Assembly (NCBI RefSeq): GCF_030012215.1 | Contig: NZ_JASCXX010000028.1 | Span: 23,268 to 87,267 of the forward strand | Length of the DNA: 64,000 bases | Direction: 5' to 3' | From: Anaerobaca lacustris | Lineage (GTDB): Bacteria; Planctomycetota; Phycisphaerae; Sedimentisphaerales; Anaerobacaceae | Shown here: positions 33,117 through 41,101 of the stretch, one piece after another | How positions within the stretch are numbered: the stretch's first letter is position 1 | Layout: every line of letters starts with the position of its first letter | Translations under genes and position numbers: made by a program | Notes under the pieces: model-generated | What the model saw: the letters and a program-made list of their open reading frames with translations, nothing else | Database searches by the model: none | Told to the model about the DNA's origin: nothing

Positions 33117-34604
33117 TCAGAACGTGTACTCCAGGTTGAACCGCAGCCAGAAGGCGTCGTCGTTGTTGATCTTGTCGTAGAACTCGCCCGGGACGAAGTA
33201 CTCGCCGAGCACGTGTCCCTTGAGATGCTTGCCGAAGGTGTAATGGGCCCAGCACGTGAACAGGTGGCCGCGGAACCTGTTGCTGTCGGCCAGCGCCAGA
33301 CCGGCCCAGGATGTACCCGCCTGGTCGGCCCACAGGGCGTGGTAGTCGGTTGCGATCATCCAGTTCTTGTGGGGCTTGAACTTGTGACCGGCATTGAGGC
33401 GGATCAGGTTCGTCGACTCGGCGATCATGGTCTCTCTGCTGTACGTATAGATGTACAGCTCGCTCCATCGCGGCCACTTGGCCCAGAGCAGGTCGAACTG
33501 CTCGTTGCGCCGACTGTCGGCATCGTCACCGGAGGCATACTCGCCACCGACGTGCAGGCGGTTGTCCAGTCCGTCCTTGAACGAGTACTCCAGATCGGCC
33601 AGTGCACCGTAGGCTTGCAGGTCCTGCATGTCGCCGGCGCCGAGGTCGCCCGGACGCGCTTCCTTCTCACCAGTCTGAACGGCGCCCTCCACCCGATACT
33701 TCCATTGTTCTGCCGGCGTTCCGGCAATGGCGGCGCCGAACGTGAAGATCTCGGCTTTGCGGCTCCAGTTGGCCCGCGCGCCCGGCGAGAGGTTGCTGAC
33801 GGTGGTATTGATCGGGTTGTCGTTCTTGTACATGAAGAACCCTTCGAGCTGGGTGTTCTCCACCGACTTGTTCGTCAGGTACAGAATGAGCCCTCGCTCG
33901 TCGGTGGGCGTCAGGGCCCTTCTCTGGTCGTTGATCGGTTTGAGCCAGCGTCGCGATTCGGCCGCGTTGTCGACGTAGATCAGGTCCAGCTTCGTGTTCT
34001 GCTCGGCCCAGTCGAAATTGAAGCGGGCCGCATCCATGAAGATCGTCCGCGACCCGTCCAGCGGCGTGCCGTCGAGGACCAGCCAGCCGGCGCCGAGGAT
34101 CACGTCCTGACGACCGATCGTGCCGGTCAAGGGCAGGCCGAACATGTTGCGCCACGCGACGTTGAAATGGTCGAACAGGGCCTCGTCTTCGTTCGTGTTG
34201 CGATCCTGGTTCGTATAGGTGCTTCCCCCGACGATGCTGCGCTGCTCGTGCGGGTGATGCCACGTCCGAAACTCCCACGTCAAACGTGTGTTAAAGCTCA
34301 CATCCTCTCCGAGGATCCACTTCGTCGACCAGCGCGTCCGGTAGCGCTCGAAATTGTGGAAGCTCCCATGGTTGTCCACACCGTCCTGTAGCGTCGTGAT
34401 GTTCTCGGCATAGATGGTCCGGAACCGGAAATCCAGTCCCATCTGGAGCCACGGCGTGGGATGGCGGAACGTGTCCCAGAACTGCCCCCACGCGCCGGTG
34501 TCCGGCTCGGCCGCTCCGCCTTCGGCCGCCAGGAGGCCCGGGCTCAACACCAGCATCGCCAGTCCAACCAATGTCACCCATCTTGTCGTTTCTTGTTTCA
34601 TCAT
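33117..34604 (-). CDS. Outer-membrane porin of the alginate-export type
   Basis: 495 residues from ATG 34604; GAAGGGAG is 7-14 nt upstream and a signal peptide follows (TLVGLAMLVLSPGLLAAE). The rest has the alternating pattern of a beta barrel (MGLDFRFRTIYAENITTL, FNTRLTWEFRTWHH, GRQDVILGAGWLVLDGTP) and ends in FWLRFNLEYTF with the terminal Phe expected for outer-membrane assembly. It most resembles alginate-export (AlgE-like) porins, here more likely a passive channel for sugar acids or oligosaccharides. It follows the symporter gene by 65 bp, so the two probably act in one uptake route. Confidence 0.8.
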   Translation of the reverse strand: MMKQETTRWVTLVGLAMLVLSPGLLAAEGGAAEPDTGAWGQFWDTFRHPTPWLQMGLDFRFRTIYAENITTLQDGVDNHGSFHNFERYRTRWSTKWILGEDVSFNTRLTWEFRTWHHPHEQRSIVGGSTYTNQDRNTNEDEALFDHFNVAWRNMFGLPLTGTIGRQDVILGAGWLVLDGTPLDGSRTIFMDAARFNFDWAEQNTKLDLIYVDNAAESRRWLKPINDQRRALTPTDERGLILYLTNKSVENTQLEGFFMYKNDNPINTTVSNLSPGARANWSRKAEIFTFGAAIAGTPAEQWKYRVEGAVQTGEKEARPGDLGAGDMQDLQAYGALADLEYSFKDGLDNRLHVGGEYASGDDADSRRNEQFDLLWAKWPRWSELYIYTYSRETMIAESTNLIRLNAGHKFKPHKNWMIATDYHALWADQAGTSWAGLALADSNRFRGHLFTCWAHYTFGKHLKGHVLGEYFVPGEFYDKINNDDAFWLRFNLEYTF

Positions 34605-34669
34605 GCTTCTCCCTTCAGCCAACCAGATACGTGCGTTCGATTCTTCAGCGCCACGGCGGCACAGGCGCC

Positions 34670-36460
34670 CTATCGGGCAAAACACTTGTCGAGGTGCTCC
34701 TGGGACACGGGGCGTGTCACCAGGGTCACGACGATGGCAACCAGTATGGAAATCGGCAGGGCCACCATCAGCGGATCGACGACGGGCCAGTTCGGCGAAT
34801 CGGCCAGGATGCTGGTCTTGCCGTCCGTGAGCTTCTGCACGAGGCCGATCGCGCTGGCCTCCTGGGCCTTGACGAAGAGCAGCCAGAACGCGGTGACGGC
34901 AAAGCCCGCCACCATCGACGCAACGGCCGCCGATTTGCTCATCCGCCTCCAGAACAATCCCCCGATAAAGGCCGGAAGGAACGCCGACGCACACAGACCG
35001 AAGAAGATCGCCGTGGCGCGGGCGATGATATAGCCGCCGCGGGCGTAGTAGCTCCAGAGCATCGCGATCAGGATACCCAGGATGATCCCGGCGCGGTTGA
35101 CGCCAATGCTCCGGCCGTGCCGGCCGGTGAGCTGCTCGTAAACGTCGCGACCGATGCTCGTGCCGACGGCATGGAACTGGCTCGACAGCGTGCTCATCGC
35201 CGCCGCCAGGAGCGTCAGCAGGAACAGCAGTCCGAACCATTTCGGCATGGCGCTGGTGATGTACGCGGGGATGATCTGGTCCGGATTGCCCCCGGCATTG
35301 ACGATTGAGATGCTGCGCCCGGACACCACCTCCGCCTGCCCGGCGCCTTCGACGGGCTCGCCGCTCAGTTTCACCGGCGCGACCTTGCCTTCGACGTCGG
35401 CCCAGACACCCGCCTCGTTCGGCGCCATGATCTGGAGGACCGCCAGAGCCTCTTCCTGGTCCAGCACCTTGACCACCCGCCCGTTGAGCAGCGGACCGAA
35501 CTGGGCGAAATACGCGTTGGAGAGACTGCCCACCGTAAAGGCCACACCAGTCATGATCAGGATGAACACGCCCCCGACGGCCACGGCCCGGTTCAACTCC
35601 CGCGTGCTCTTGACCGTCATGAAACGAACCACCAGTTGCGGCTGGGCCAGGACACCGATCCCCACGCCCAGCGTGATCGTCGTGATCACGATCCACCAGA
35701 GATTGTACTGCGTATCGCCGAAGCCGAACTTGGGCATAGCCGTCCAGCCCTGGTGTCCGATGGCCTGGAGCGAGCCGGGCACCAGCGGCGCCAGGTCGGT
35801 CAGCGTGTCGTGGGCCTTCGTCAAGCCTCCGAGGCGGGTATAGGTGAACAGCAGCAGGGTCAACATGCCGACGAACATGATCGACCCTTGCAGCGCATCG
35901 CTGTACATGACCCCCTTGAGGCCGCCCATGACGACGTAGGCCGCGATGATGACGCTGAACACGAGCAGTGCGGCGTTGTAGTCGATGCCGAACTGCGTCG
36001 AGATGAACTCACAGCCCCCGATCAGAACGGCGGCCGCATACAGTGGAATGAAAAGAAAGATGACCAAGCCCGCGAAGACCTGGATGAACTTGCTGTCGAA
36101 ACGGCGCGCCAGCAATTCCGGGAACGTGTGCGCGTCGAGGCGATGGCCCATGCGCCGGGCCGCCGGCGCCAGAAAGACGAAGGCAATGAAGATCCCGACG
36201 AAGATGTTGCAGAAGGTCAGCCAGAGAACGCTCATTCCGAACAGGCCGGCGACGCCTCCGAAGCCGACGATCGCACTGGTGGAGATGAACGTGGCCCCGT
36301 AGCTCATCGCCATGACGAACGGATGCGTCTTGCGGCCCGCGATGAGGTAATCGGTCGCCGTCTTCGTGCGCGTGTAGCCGAGCCACCCCAGGAACACCAC
36401 CAGAAGCAGATACAGCAAAACGACCAGGATTTCGGCGAGCCCAACGGCTTGTGCCAACAT
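34670..36460 (-). CDS. Sodium:solute symporter (SSS family)
   Basis: 596 residues; GGAGG precedes ATG 36460 and the extra N-terminal residues of the longer frame are rejected. About 13 hydrophobic helices are visible. SSS signatures: YLIAGRKTHPFVMAMSYGAT, FISTSAIVGFGG, AYVVMGGLKGVMYSDALQG and AAMSTLSSQFHAVGTSIGRDVYEQ. An extracytoplasmic insert around residues 340-395 (LDQEEALAVLQIMAPNEAG...) is larger than in most family members. It probably drives uptake of a carboxylate or sugar with Na+. A small accessory membrane protein is encoded upstream and a porin downstream. Confidence 0.88.
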   Translation of the reverse strand: MLAQAVGLAEILVVLLYLLLVVFLGWLGYTRTKTATDYLIAGRKTHPFVMAMSYGATFISTSAIVGFGGVAGLFGMSVLWLTFCNIFVGIFIAFVFLAPAARRMGHRLDAHTFPELLARRFDSKFIQVFAGLVIFLFIPLYAAAVLIGGCEFISTQFGIDYNAALLVFSVIIAAYVVMGGLKGVMYSDALQGSIMFVGMLTLLLFTYTRLGGLTKAHDTLTDLAPLVPGSLQAIGHQGWTAMPKFGFGDTQYNLWWIVITTITLGVGIGVLAQPQLVVRFMTVKSTRELNRAVAVGGVFILIMTGVAFTVGSLSNAYFAQFGPLLNGRVVKVLDQEEALAVLQIMAPNEAGVWADVEGKVAPVKLSGEPVEGAGQAEVVSGRSISIVNAGGNPDQIIPAYITSAMPKWFGLLFLLTLLAAAMSTLSSQFHAVGTSIGRDVYEQLTGRHGRSIGVNRAGIILGILIAMLWSYYARGGYIIARATAIFFGLCASAFLPAFIGGLFWRRMSKSAAVASMVAGFAVTAFWLLFVKAQEASAIGLVQKLTDGKTSILADSPNWPVVDPLMVALPISILVAIVVTLVTRPVSQEHLDKCFAR

Positions 36461-36722
36461 CTTGCAGTCCTCCAAACGAGAGCCTACAACCATTCCTTCT
36501 CGATTGTCTTTCGTCGGCCGATCCCACGAGGTCCGGTCGGCGCCCTCCCGTTTCCGGGGGCGACGACGTCAGAACGCCAGCGCCTCATGCCCCGACGGGC
36601 CGCAGAGAGTCAAAGAGGATCTGCACCCTGTGATGGATGCACTGCCCGATCACGCCTTCTTTCTCCCCTTGGCATAACCGCCCTGCCCTGTACGAATCCA
36701 GCTCGGGTGCCCCGGCGCTGGG

Positions 36723-36893
36723 TCACAGTTCGTCTTCGACCCGCTTTTCCTGCTGGGCCCACTGCACGTCCTCTGCCCGCGGTTTGTCTTCGCCGCGATT
36801 CCAGTTGGCCAGGCCATACGCCACGCAGAGCACGGAACTGGCGATGCAGAGCAGATACACGATGGCAACGTATTTGTCCTCGATCCCGAACAT
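36723..36893 (-). CDS. Small symporter accessory membrane protein (56 aa)
   Basis: A short gene easily missed: ATG 36893 with GGGAGC upstream, stop TGA at 36723-36725. It encodes one transmembrane helix (YVAIVYLLCIASSVLCVAYG, residues 8-27) and a charged tail (NRGEDKPRAEDVQWAQQ). Small one-helix partners of this layout are known beside SSS-type symporters in Planctomycetes and deltaproteobacteria. Its place upstream of the symporter gene, on the same strand and just downstream of the predicted promoter, supports this role. Confidence 0.75.
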   Translation of the reverse strand: MFGIEDKYVAIVYLLCIASSVLCVAYGLANWNRGEDKPRAEDVQWAQQEKRVEDEL

Positions 36894-36996
36894 GCCTGAA
36901 GCTCCCGATACCTTCTGGGCAGACGACGCTCACCGCCTGCGTTCTGCCAGCCGACCCGAAACCGACGCATATAGTACTCTAATCGGATAAGGATAC

Positions 36997-37030
36997 CCGG
37001 AAACAGTAGGAAAACAAAATGTTTTTCCGG
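36997..37030. promoter_or_regulatory. Inverted repeat near the symporter transcription start, candidate operator
   Basis: CCGGAAA at 36997-37003 and TTTCCGG at 37024-37030, perfect 7-bp arms with a 20-nt A-rich spacer. It lies just downstream of the predicted -10 (37036-37041), over the expected start point, a classic place for a repressor site. Confidence 0.4.
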
Positions 37031-37035
37031 ACAAT

Positions 37036-37064
37036 ATCATAAAATCTGCTATACATATCCCCAA
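37036..37064 (-). promoter_or_regulatory. Predicted promoter of the symporter accessory/symporter/porin genes
   Basis: Minus strand TTGGGG (37059-37064), 17 nt, TATGAT (37036-37041) in an AT-rich island between 36960 and 37080. The leader to ATG 36893 would be ~136 nt. The rest of the 36894-37165 gap holds a GC palindrome (about 37099-37129) without a T-tract and no gene. Confidence 0.45.
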
Positions 37065-37165
37065 GGGAGGGTTTTGCACAGGGGCATCGAGAGTCCCCAG
37101 GGCGGCCTTTGGGGCCCCGTTTCCGCCCTCTTGCCGTGCCATATCAATCGCACTTGACAACCGCA

Positions 37166-37969
37166 TCAGGCCGGGGCCAGCAGGGCGCAGGCGTTTTGGT
37201 AGAGGATCCGCGACAACCTGGGTTCCGGAAGATCCAGGCTTCGCAGCCGAGCGAGTGTGGCCACCTGATCGGTCCAGGGGCTGTCCGTTCCGAACAGCAG
37301 GTATTCGGCGGGATGGGCCATGAGCATCTCGCGCGATGCCGCCGGTCCGAGGTCCTCCATGGACATGGAGATCTCCATGTAGATCGGCCGGCCCAGAAGG
37401 TGGCGGCGCACCTCGTCCCACTGCTGCCACGCCCCGAGATGTGTCGCGACGAGGCGGAGTTCGGGGAACCGTTCCGTGATGCGCCGCAGTGTTTCCGGGT
37501 CGGCCCGCCGCTGGCGGGGAAACGCGATGTCGAATCCGGTGTGCATCACCAGGAGAAGCTTGCGGGCGCTGGCGCGCTCGTAGAGCTTCAGCATCCCGTC
37601 TTCGGCCGCGTAGAAATCCTGATAGAACGGATGCAGCTTGACGCCGAGAAACCCTTCCGCTGCAATCCGGTCGATGCGCTCGGCCATCTTCGGATCGGCG
37701 GGATGGACCGATGGGAAAGGAATCAGGCGGTCTGAACGAATCTCGCGACACCACCGCAGGATCGGGTCGAACTGATCGATCTTCGTCGCAATGCAGCAGA
37801 CCACGCTGCTGGCGATCCCCGCGCGATCCATCGATTCCAGCAGGGCTCCCACCGTGCCGTCGAGATAGGCCTGGATCCCGGGGGCCTCGTCCAAAAGAGT
37901 CTTCATCGCACGAGCCGCCAGCGCGTCCGGGAAGGCGTGGACGTGGAAGTCTATGATTTTCTGCGGCAC
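37166..37969 (-). CDS. Amidohydrolase family 2 (metal-dependent hydrolase)
   Basis: 267 residues from GTG 37969 (GGAGA 11 nt upstream; a start at 38014 is possible). Metal-binding HxH is in IIDFHVHAFP, with GFLGVKLHPF, LVMHTGF, ATHLGAW and FGTDSPW in the order of ACMSD-type amidohydrolases. These are decarboxylases or hydrolases of ring or lactone acids; the substrate cannot be told. It diverges from the PaaI-thioesterase gene. Confidence 0.85.
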   Translation of the reverse strand: MPQKIIDFHVHAFPDALAARAMKTLLDEAPGIQAYLDGTVGALLESMDRAGIASSVVCCIATKIDQFDPILRWCREIRSDRLIPFPSVHPADPKMAERIDRIAAEGFLGVKLHPFYQDFYAAEDGMLKLYERASARKLLLVMHTGFDIAFPRQRRADPETLRRITERFPELRLVATHLGAWQQWDEVRRHLLGRPIYMEISMSMEDLGPAASREMLMAHPAEYLLFGTDSPWTDQVATLARLRSLDLPEPRLSRILYQNACALLAPA

Positions 37970-38053
37970 GGTTTCACGTTCTCCGGGACATCCTGGCCGA
38001 CACACGCGACACACGCGGCTGCGCCCGCCGACCGACTCGTTGGGCCGGAGGCC

Positions 38054-38083
38054 ATCTTAGCCCAGGCGAGGGAGACGGATCAA
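38054..38083 (-). promoter_or_regulatory. Predicted promoter of the amidohydrolase gene
   Basis: Minus strand TTGATC (38078-38083), 18 nt, TAAGAT (38054-38059). Leader of about 80 nt to GTG 37969. Confidence 0.45.
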
Positions 38084-38125
38084 CTGATTTCACATCGCAC
38101 CTCGCACTCGACGCGAGGACGGACA

Positions 38126-38154
38126 TTGATGAATCCGCCGTCATCGGATAGGAT
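38126..38154 (+). promoter_or_regulatory. Predicted promoter of the PaaI thioesterase-mutY pair
   Basis: TTGATG (38126-38131), 17 nt, TAGGAT (38149-38154). GGAGG at 38199-38203 and ATG 38210 follow, giving a ~50-nt leader. Confidence 0.45.
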
Positions 38155-38209
38155 TCGGGCGCACGGGAGCACGTTGCCCCGTCGCTGCGTTCCAGTCTGG
38201 AGGTATGTC

Positions 38210-38617
38210 ATGCGTGCGATCAAAGAGTTCTTCAAGAACGACCGGTTTGCCGAACACAACGGGATCGAGCTGGTCGAGGTCGGGGAGGGACACGCCCGAG
38301 CGCGAATGAGGATTGACGAGCGTCATCTCAACGGGATCAACGTGGTCCACGGCGGCGCGATCTTCACGCTGGCCGATCTGGCCTTCGCCGCGGCCTCCAA
38401 CTCGCATGGGACGGTCGCCGTCGCCATCAACGCCAGCATCTGGTATGTCAAGGCCGGGCTCGCAGGGACCCTCTTCGCCGACGCGCGCGAGGTCTCGCTG
38501 AACCCGAAACTCGCGACCTACTCGATCGAGGTGACCGACGACGGCGGCGAGATCATCGCCGTCTTCGAGGGCATGGTCTACCGCAAGAAACAGACGATCT
38601 CTCCCGATGCCTGTTGA
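38210..38617 (+). CDS. PaaI-like hotdog thioesterase
   Basis: 135 residues from ATG 38210 with GGAGG at 38199-38203. The hotdog motif NVVHGGAIFTLADLAFA is intact, with RFAEHNGIELVEVGEGHA upstream of it as in PaaI-type enzymes. It probably hydrolyses an aryl-CoA or acyl-CoA. Two phenylacetate-CoA-ligase-like genes lie ~8 kb to the left, so an arylacetyl-CoA substrate is possible but only inferred. mutY begins 12 bp later. Confidence 0.85.
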   Translation: MRAIKEFFKNDRFAEHNGIELVEVGEGHARARMRIDERHLNGINVVHGGAIFTLADLAFAAASNSHGTVAVAINASIWYVKAGLAGTLFADAREVSLNPKLATYSIEVTDDGGEIIAVFEGMVYRKKQTISPDAC

Positions 38618-38629
38618 TTGAGTGCGGCG

Positions 38630-39748
38630 ATGGCCAAAGAACCCGTCCAGAGCAAGCTGTCGCCGTCGGCGATCCGACGTCCCTTGCTTCGATGGTTCGA
38701 CAGAGAGGCCCGTGACCTGCCCTGGCGAAGGACCCGCGATCCCTACGCCATCTGGATCTCGGAGATCATGCTCCAGCAGACCCGCGTTCAGGCGGCCGCG
38801 CCGTACTACGAACGCTTCGTCCGACGTTTTCCCACAGTTGTGGCGCTGGCAAGGGCCCGACTCGACTCGGTTCTGAAGCTATGGGAGGGCCTGGGTTACT
38901 ACTGCCGGGCCCGGAACCTGCACAAGGCCGCCCAGGAGATCGTCACTCGATTCGGCGGCCAGCTCCCCGAAACGCGATCGGAGTTGCTCTCGCTGCCGGG
39001 GATCGGCGCGTACACCGCCGGCGCCATTTCCAGCATTGCCTTCGGCCAAAGGGAACCTCTCGTCGACGGCAACGTCACGCGCGTGCTGTGCCGGGTCTTT
39101 CGCGTTCGCGGGAACCCCAAAGAGGCGGTGGTGCAGAAGAAGCTCTGGTCGCTTGCCGAAGAGTTGTTGCCCGCCGCCCGGCCTGGCGACTTCAACCAGG
39201 CCCTGATGGAGCTGGGGTCCGAAATCTGCCTACCGAAGAATCCGCCGTGCGAGGTGTGCCCGCTTCGGCGAACCTGCCTGGCCAAGCGGCACGGCGAGCA
39301 GAACCGCCTGCCCGCCCGCCGGCGGAAGAAGCCAATCCCCTGCCATACGGTAGTCGTCGGCGTCATCGAGCGAAACGGCCGAGTCCTGATCGACAAACGC
39401 CCCAGCGACGGATTGCTGGGCGGCCTCTGGGAATTCCCCGGAGGCAAGAAACAATCGGGCGAATCACTCGAAGAGGCACTGCATCGCGAGGTGCTTGAGG
39501 AAGTCGGCATCCGCATCCGTGTGGGCGACTCGATCGCGACCGTCGATCACGCCTATTCGCACTTCCGCATCCGTCTGCATGCCTTCCGATGCACGTACGC
39601 GTCGGGAACGCCGCAGTGCCTCGGCTGTGACGCGATCAAATGGGTCCGACCGGGCGATCTGCGTCGATACGCCTTCCCGGCTGCGAACAAGAAGATCATC
39701 CGGGCCCTGTTGGACGCCAGGCAAGCCGGACGCAGGGGATCGCAGTGA
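38630..39748 (+). CDS. mutY: Adenine DNA glycosylase
   Basis: 372 residues from ATG 38630 (TTG 38618 also in frame). HhH-GPD domain: SEIMLQQTRVQAAAPYYERF with the catalytic Glu region, LLSLPGIGAYTAGAIS (helix-hairpin-helix) and LVDGNVTRVLCR with the catalytic Asp. The [4Fe-4S] cluster site is C-x6-C-x2-C-x5-C (CLPKNPPCEVCPLRRTC). The C-terminal Nudix-like domain (VIDKRPSDGLLGGLWEFPGG in part) recognises 8-oxoG. It removes adenine opposite 8-oxoguanine. Confidence 0.95.
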   Translation: MAKEPVQSKLSPSAIRRPLLRWFDREARDLPWRRTRDPYAIWISEIMLQQTRVQAAAPYYERFVRRFPTVVALARARLDSVLKLWEGLGYYCRARNLHKAAQEIVTRFGGQLPETRSELLSLPGIGAYTAGAISSIAFGQREPLVDGNVTRVLCRVFRVRGNPKEAVVQKKLWSLAEELLPAARPGDFNQALMELGSEICLPKNPPCEVCPLRRTCLAKRHGEQNRLPARRRKKPIPCHTVVVGVIERNGRVLIDKRPSDGLLGGLWEFPGGKKQSGESLEEALHREVLEEVGIRIRVGDSIATVDHAYSHFRIRLHAFRCTYASGTPQCLGCDAIKWVRPGDLRRYAFPAANKKIIRALLDARQAGRRGSQ

Positions 39749-39757
39749 CAGTCGATC

Positions 39758-39786
39758 TTGTCTGTGGCATGCGATGCCGCTATCAT
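39758..39786 (+). promoter_or_regulatory. Predicted promoter of the sialidase-like gene
   Basis: TTGTCT (39758-39763), 17 nt, TATCAT (39781-39786). The leader carries AAGGAGG at 39813-39819 before ATG 39825. Confidence 0.6.
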
Positions 39787-39824
39787 AGGGCTGGTCGAAA
39801 CCGCCCGCTATGAAGGAGGCTGAC

Positions 39825-41051
39825 ATGGTGCACCGAAAAAACGGCACGTTCGTTTTGGTCATCTCGCTTCTGCCGATCGCCGCGACCGTCTGCGCACAGG
39901 ATGTGCCTGGGATTGTCATCAACCACATTCCCGCTTCGTCGCAGATCTACATCGGCTCGCCCGGGATCGCCGTCCTGCCCAACGGCGACTACATCGCCAA
40001 GCACGACCAGTTCGGCCCCCGTTCGACCGAGCACGGCCGGGCAGTCACAGAGGTCTTCGGCTCGTCGGATCGAGGCCTCTCCTGGTCGCGCCGGGCCGTC
40101 GTGCAGGACATGTACTGGGCCAGTGTGTTCACCCACGAGGGCGTCCTATACCTTCTGGGCACCAGCAGGAACCACGGCGACGTGGTGATCCGCCGCTCGA
40201 CGGATGGGGGCCGGACCTGGACCGAGGCCAAAGACAAGCGGTCGGGCTTGCTGATCGACGGCGGCAAGTATCACTGCGCCCCTGTGCCCGTGCTGCTGCA
40301 CAACGGCCGGCTCTGGCGGGCAATGGAGGATGCAATGGGTCAAGGCGGATGGGGCCGGCACTTCAACGCGTTTATGATGTCTGTCCCCGCAGACGCCGAT
40401 TTGCTCAACGCCGACAACTGGATCGTCAGCAATCGCATCGGCCGTGACCCTACATGGCTCGACAACACGTTCGGCGGCTGGCTCGAAGGCAACGCCGTCC
40501 TGACGCCGGACGGGCGGATCGTCAACATCCTGCGCGTGGAGACCAAGCCCGACGGCGGAAAGGCCGCGGTCATTCAGATCAGCGCCGACGGCAAAACGGC
40601 CGTGTTCGACCCCGAGTCCGGGTTTATCGACTTCCCCGGCGGTGCCAAGAAGTTCACGATCCGCTTCGATCCGGCATCGAAGCTCTACTGGACGCTGTCC
40701 AACCCGGTCCTGCCCCGGCACAAGGACCCCAATCCCGGCCGCGTCCGCAACGCCCTGGCCCTGATGTCCAGCAAGGACCTGCGGCATTGGACCATCCGCT
40801 GCATTCTGCTGTACCATCCCGACATCGAGAAACACGGGTTCCAGTATGTCGATTGGCTTTTCGAGGGGGCGGACATCATCGCCGCCTCTCGGACCGCCTA
40901 CGGCCAGGGGGCCGACGCCGCGCACAACCAGCACGATGCCAACTACCTGACCTTCCATCGGTTCGGGGACTTCCGCACGTTGACGATGTCGGATTCCGCA
41001 CCGGGCGCGCGGCCCGGCGAGGCCGCCTGGCAACCGCCCGATGCGGATTAG
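39825..41051 (+). CDS. Secreted sialidase-like (BNR/Asp-box) protein
   Basis: 408 residues; AAGGAGG sits 5 nt before ATG 39825. Signal peptide VLVISLLPIAATVCAQ. Two Asp-box motifs, SSDRGLSWS and STDGGRTWT, mark the six-bladed propeller of the sialidase superfamily. Further blades are suggested by GWLEGNAVLTPDGRIVNILR and FTIRFDPASKLYWTLSNP. No clear Arg triad of true sialidases was identified, so it may act on another sugar. It is a single-gene unit convergent with the next gene. Confidence 0.75.
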   Translation: MVHRKNGTFVLVISLLPIAATVCAQDVPGIVINHIPASSQIYIGSPGIAVLPNGDYIAKHDQFGPRSTEHGRAVTEVFGSSDRGLSWSRRAVVQDMYWASVFTHEGVLYLLGTSRNHGDVVIRRSTDGGRTWTEAKDKRSGLLIDGGKYHCAPVPVLLHNGRLWRAMEDAMGQGGWGRHFNAFMMSVPADADLLNADNWIVSNRIGRDPTWLDNTFGGWLEGNAVLTPDGRIVNILRVETKPDGGKAAVIQISADGKTAVFDPESGFIDFPGGAKKFTIRFDPASKLYWTLSNPVLPRHKDPNPGRVRNALALMSSKDLRHWTIRCILLYHPDIEKHGFQYVDWLFEGADIIAASRTAYGQGADAAHNQHDANYLTFHRFGDFRTLTMSDSAPGARPGEAAWQPPDAD

Positions 41052-41086
41052 CCGCCTCTGCCAATTGACCAAGAGTTCCGAGGCGG
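41052..41086. terminator. Inverted repeat between convergent genes, possible terminator
   Basis: CCGCCTC at 41052-41058 and GAGGCGG at 41080-41086 form perfect 7-bp arms with a 21-nt loop directly after the stop codon at 41051. No T-tract follows on either strand, so termination would be weak or factor-dependent. Confidence 0.3.
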
Positions 41087-41101
41087 ACGCTCTGTCGGCT
41101 C

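Noticed and set aside
33117..35696. Porin frame extended to 859 codons
   Set aside because: The extension overlaps most of the symporter gene in another frame; ATG 34604 with GAAGGGAG and a signal peptide is the real start.
37099..37129. GGGCGG...CCGCCC palindrome downstream of the amidohydrolase
   Set aside because: Stem-forming but without a T-tract on either strand; listed only within the promoter entry and not called a terminator.
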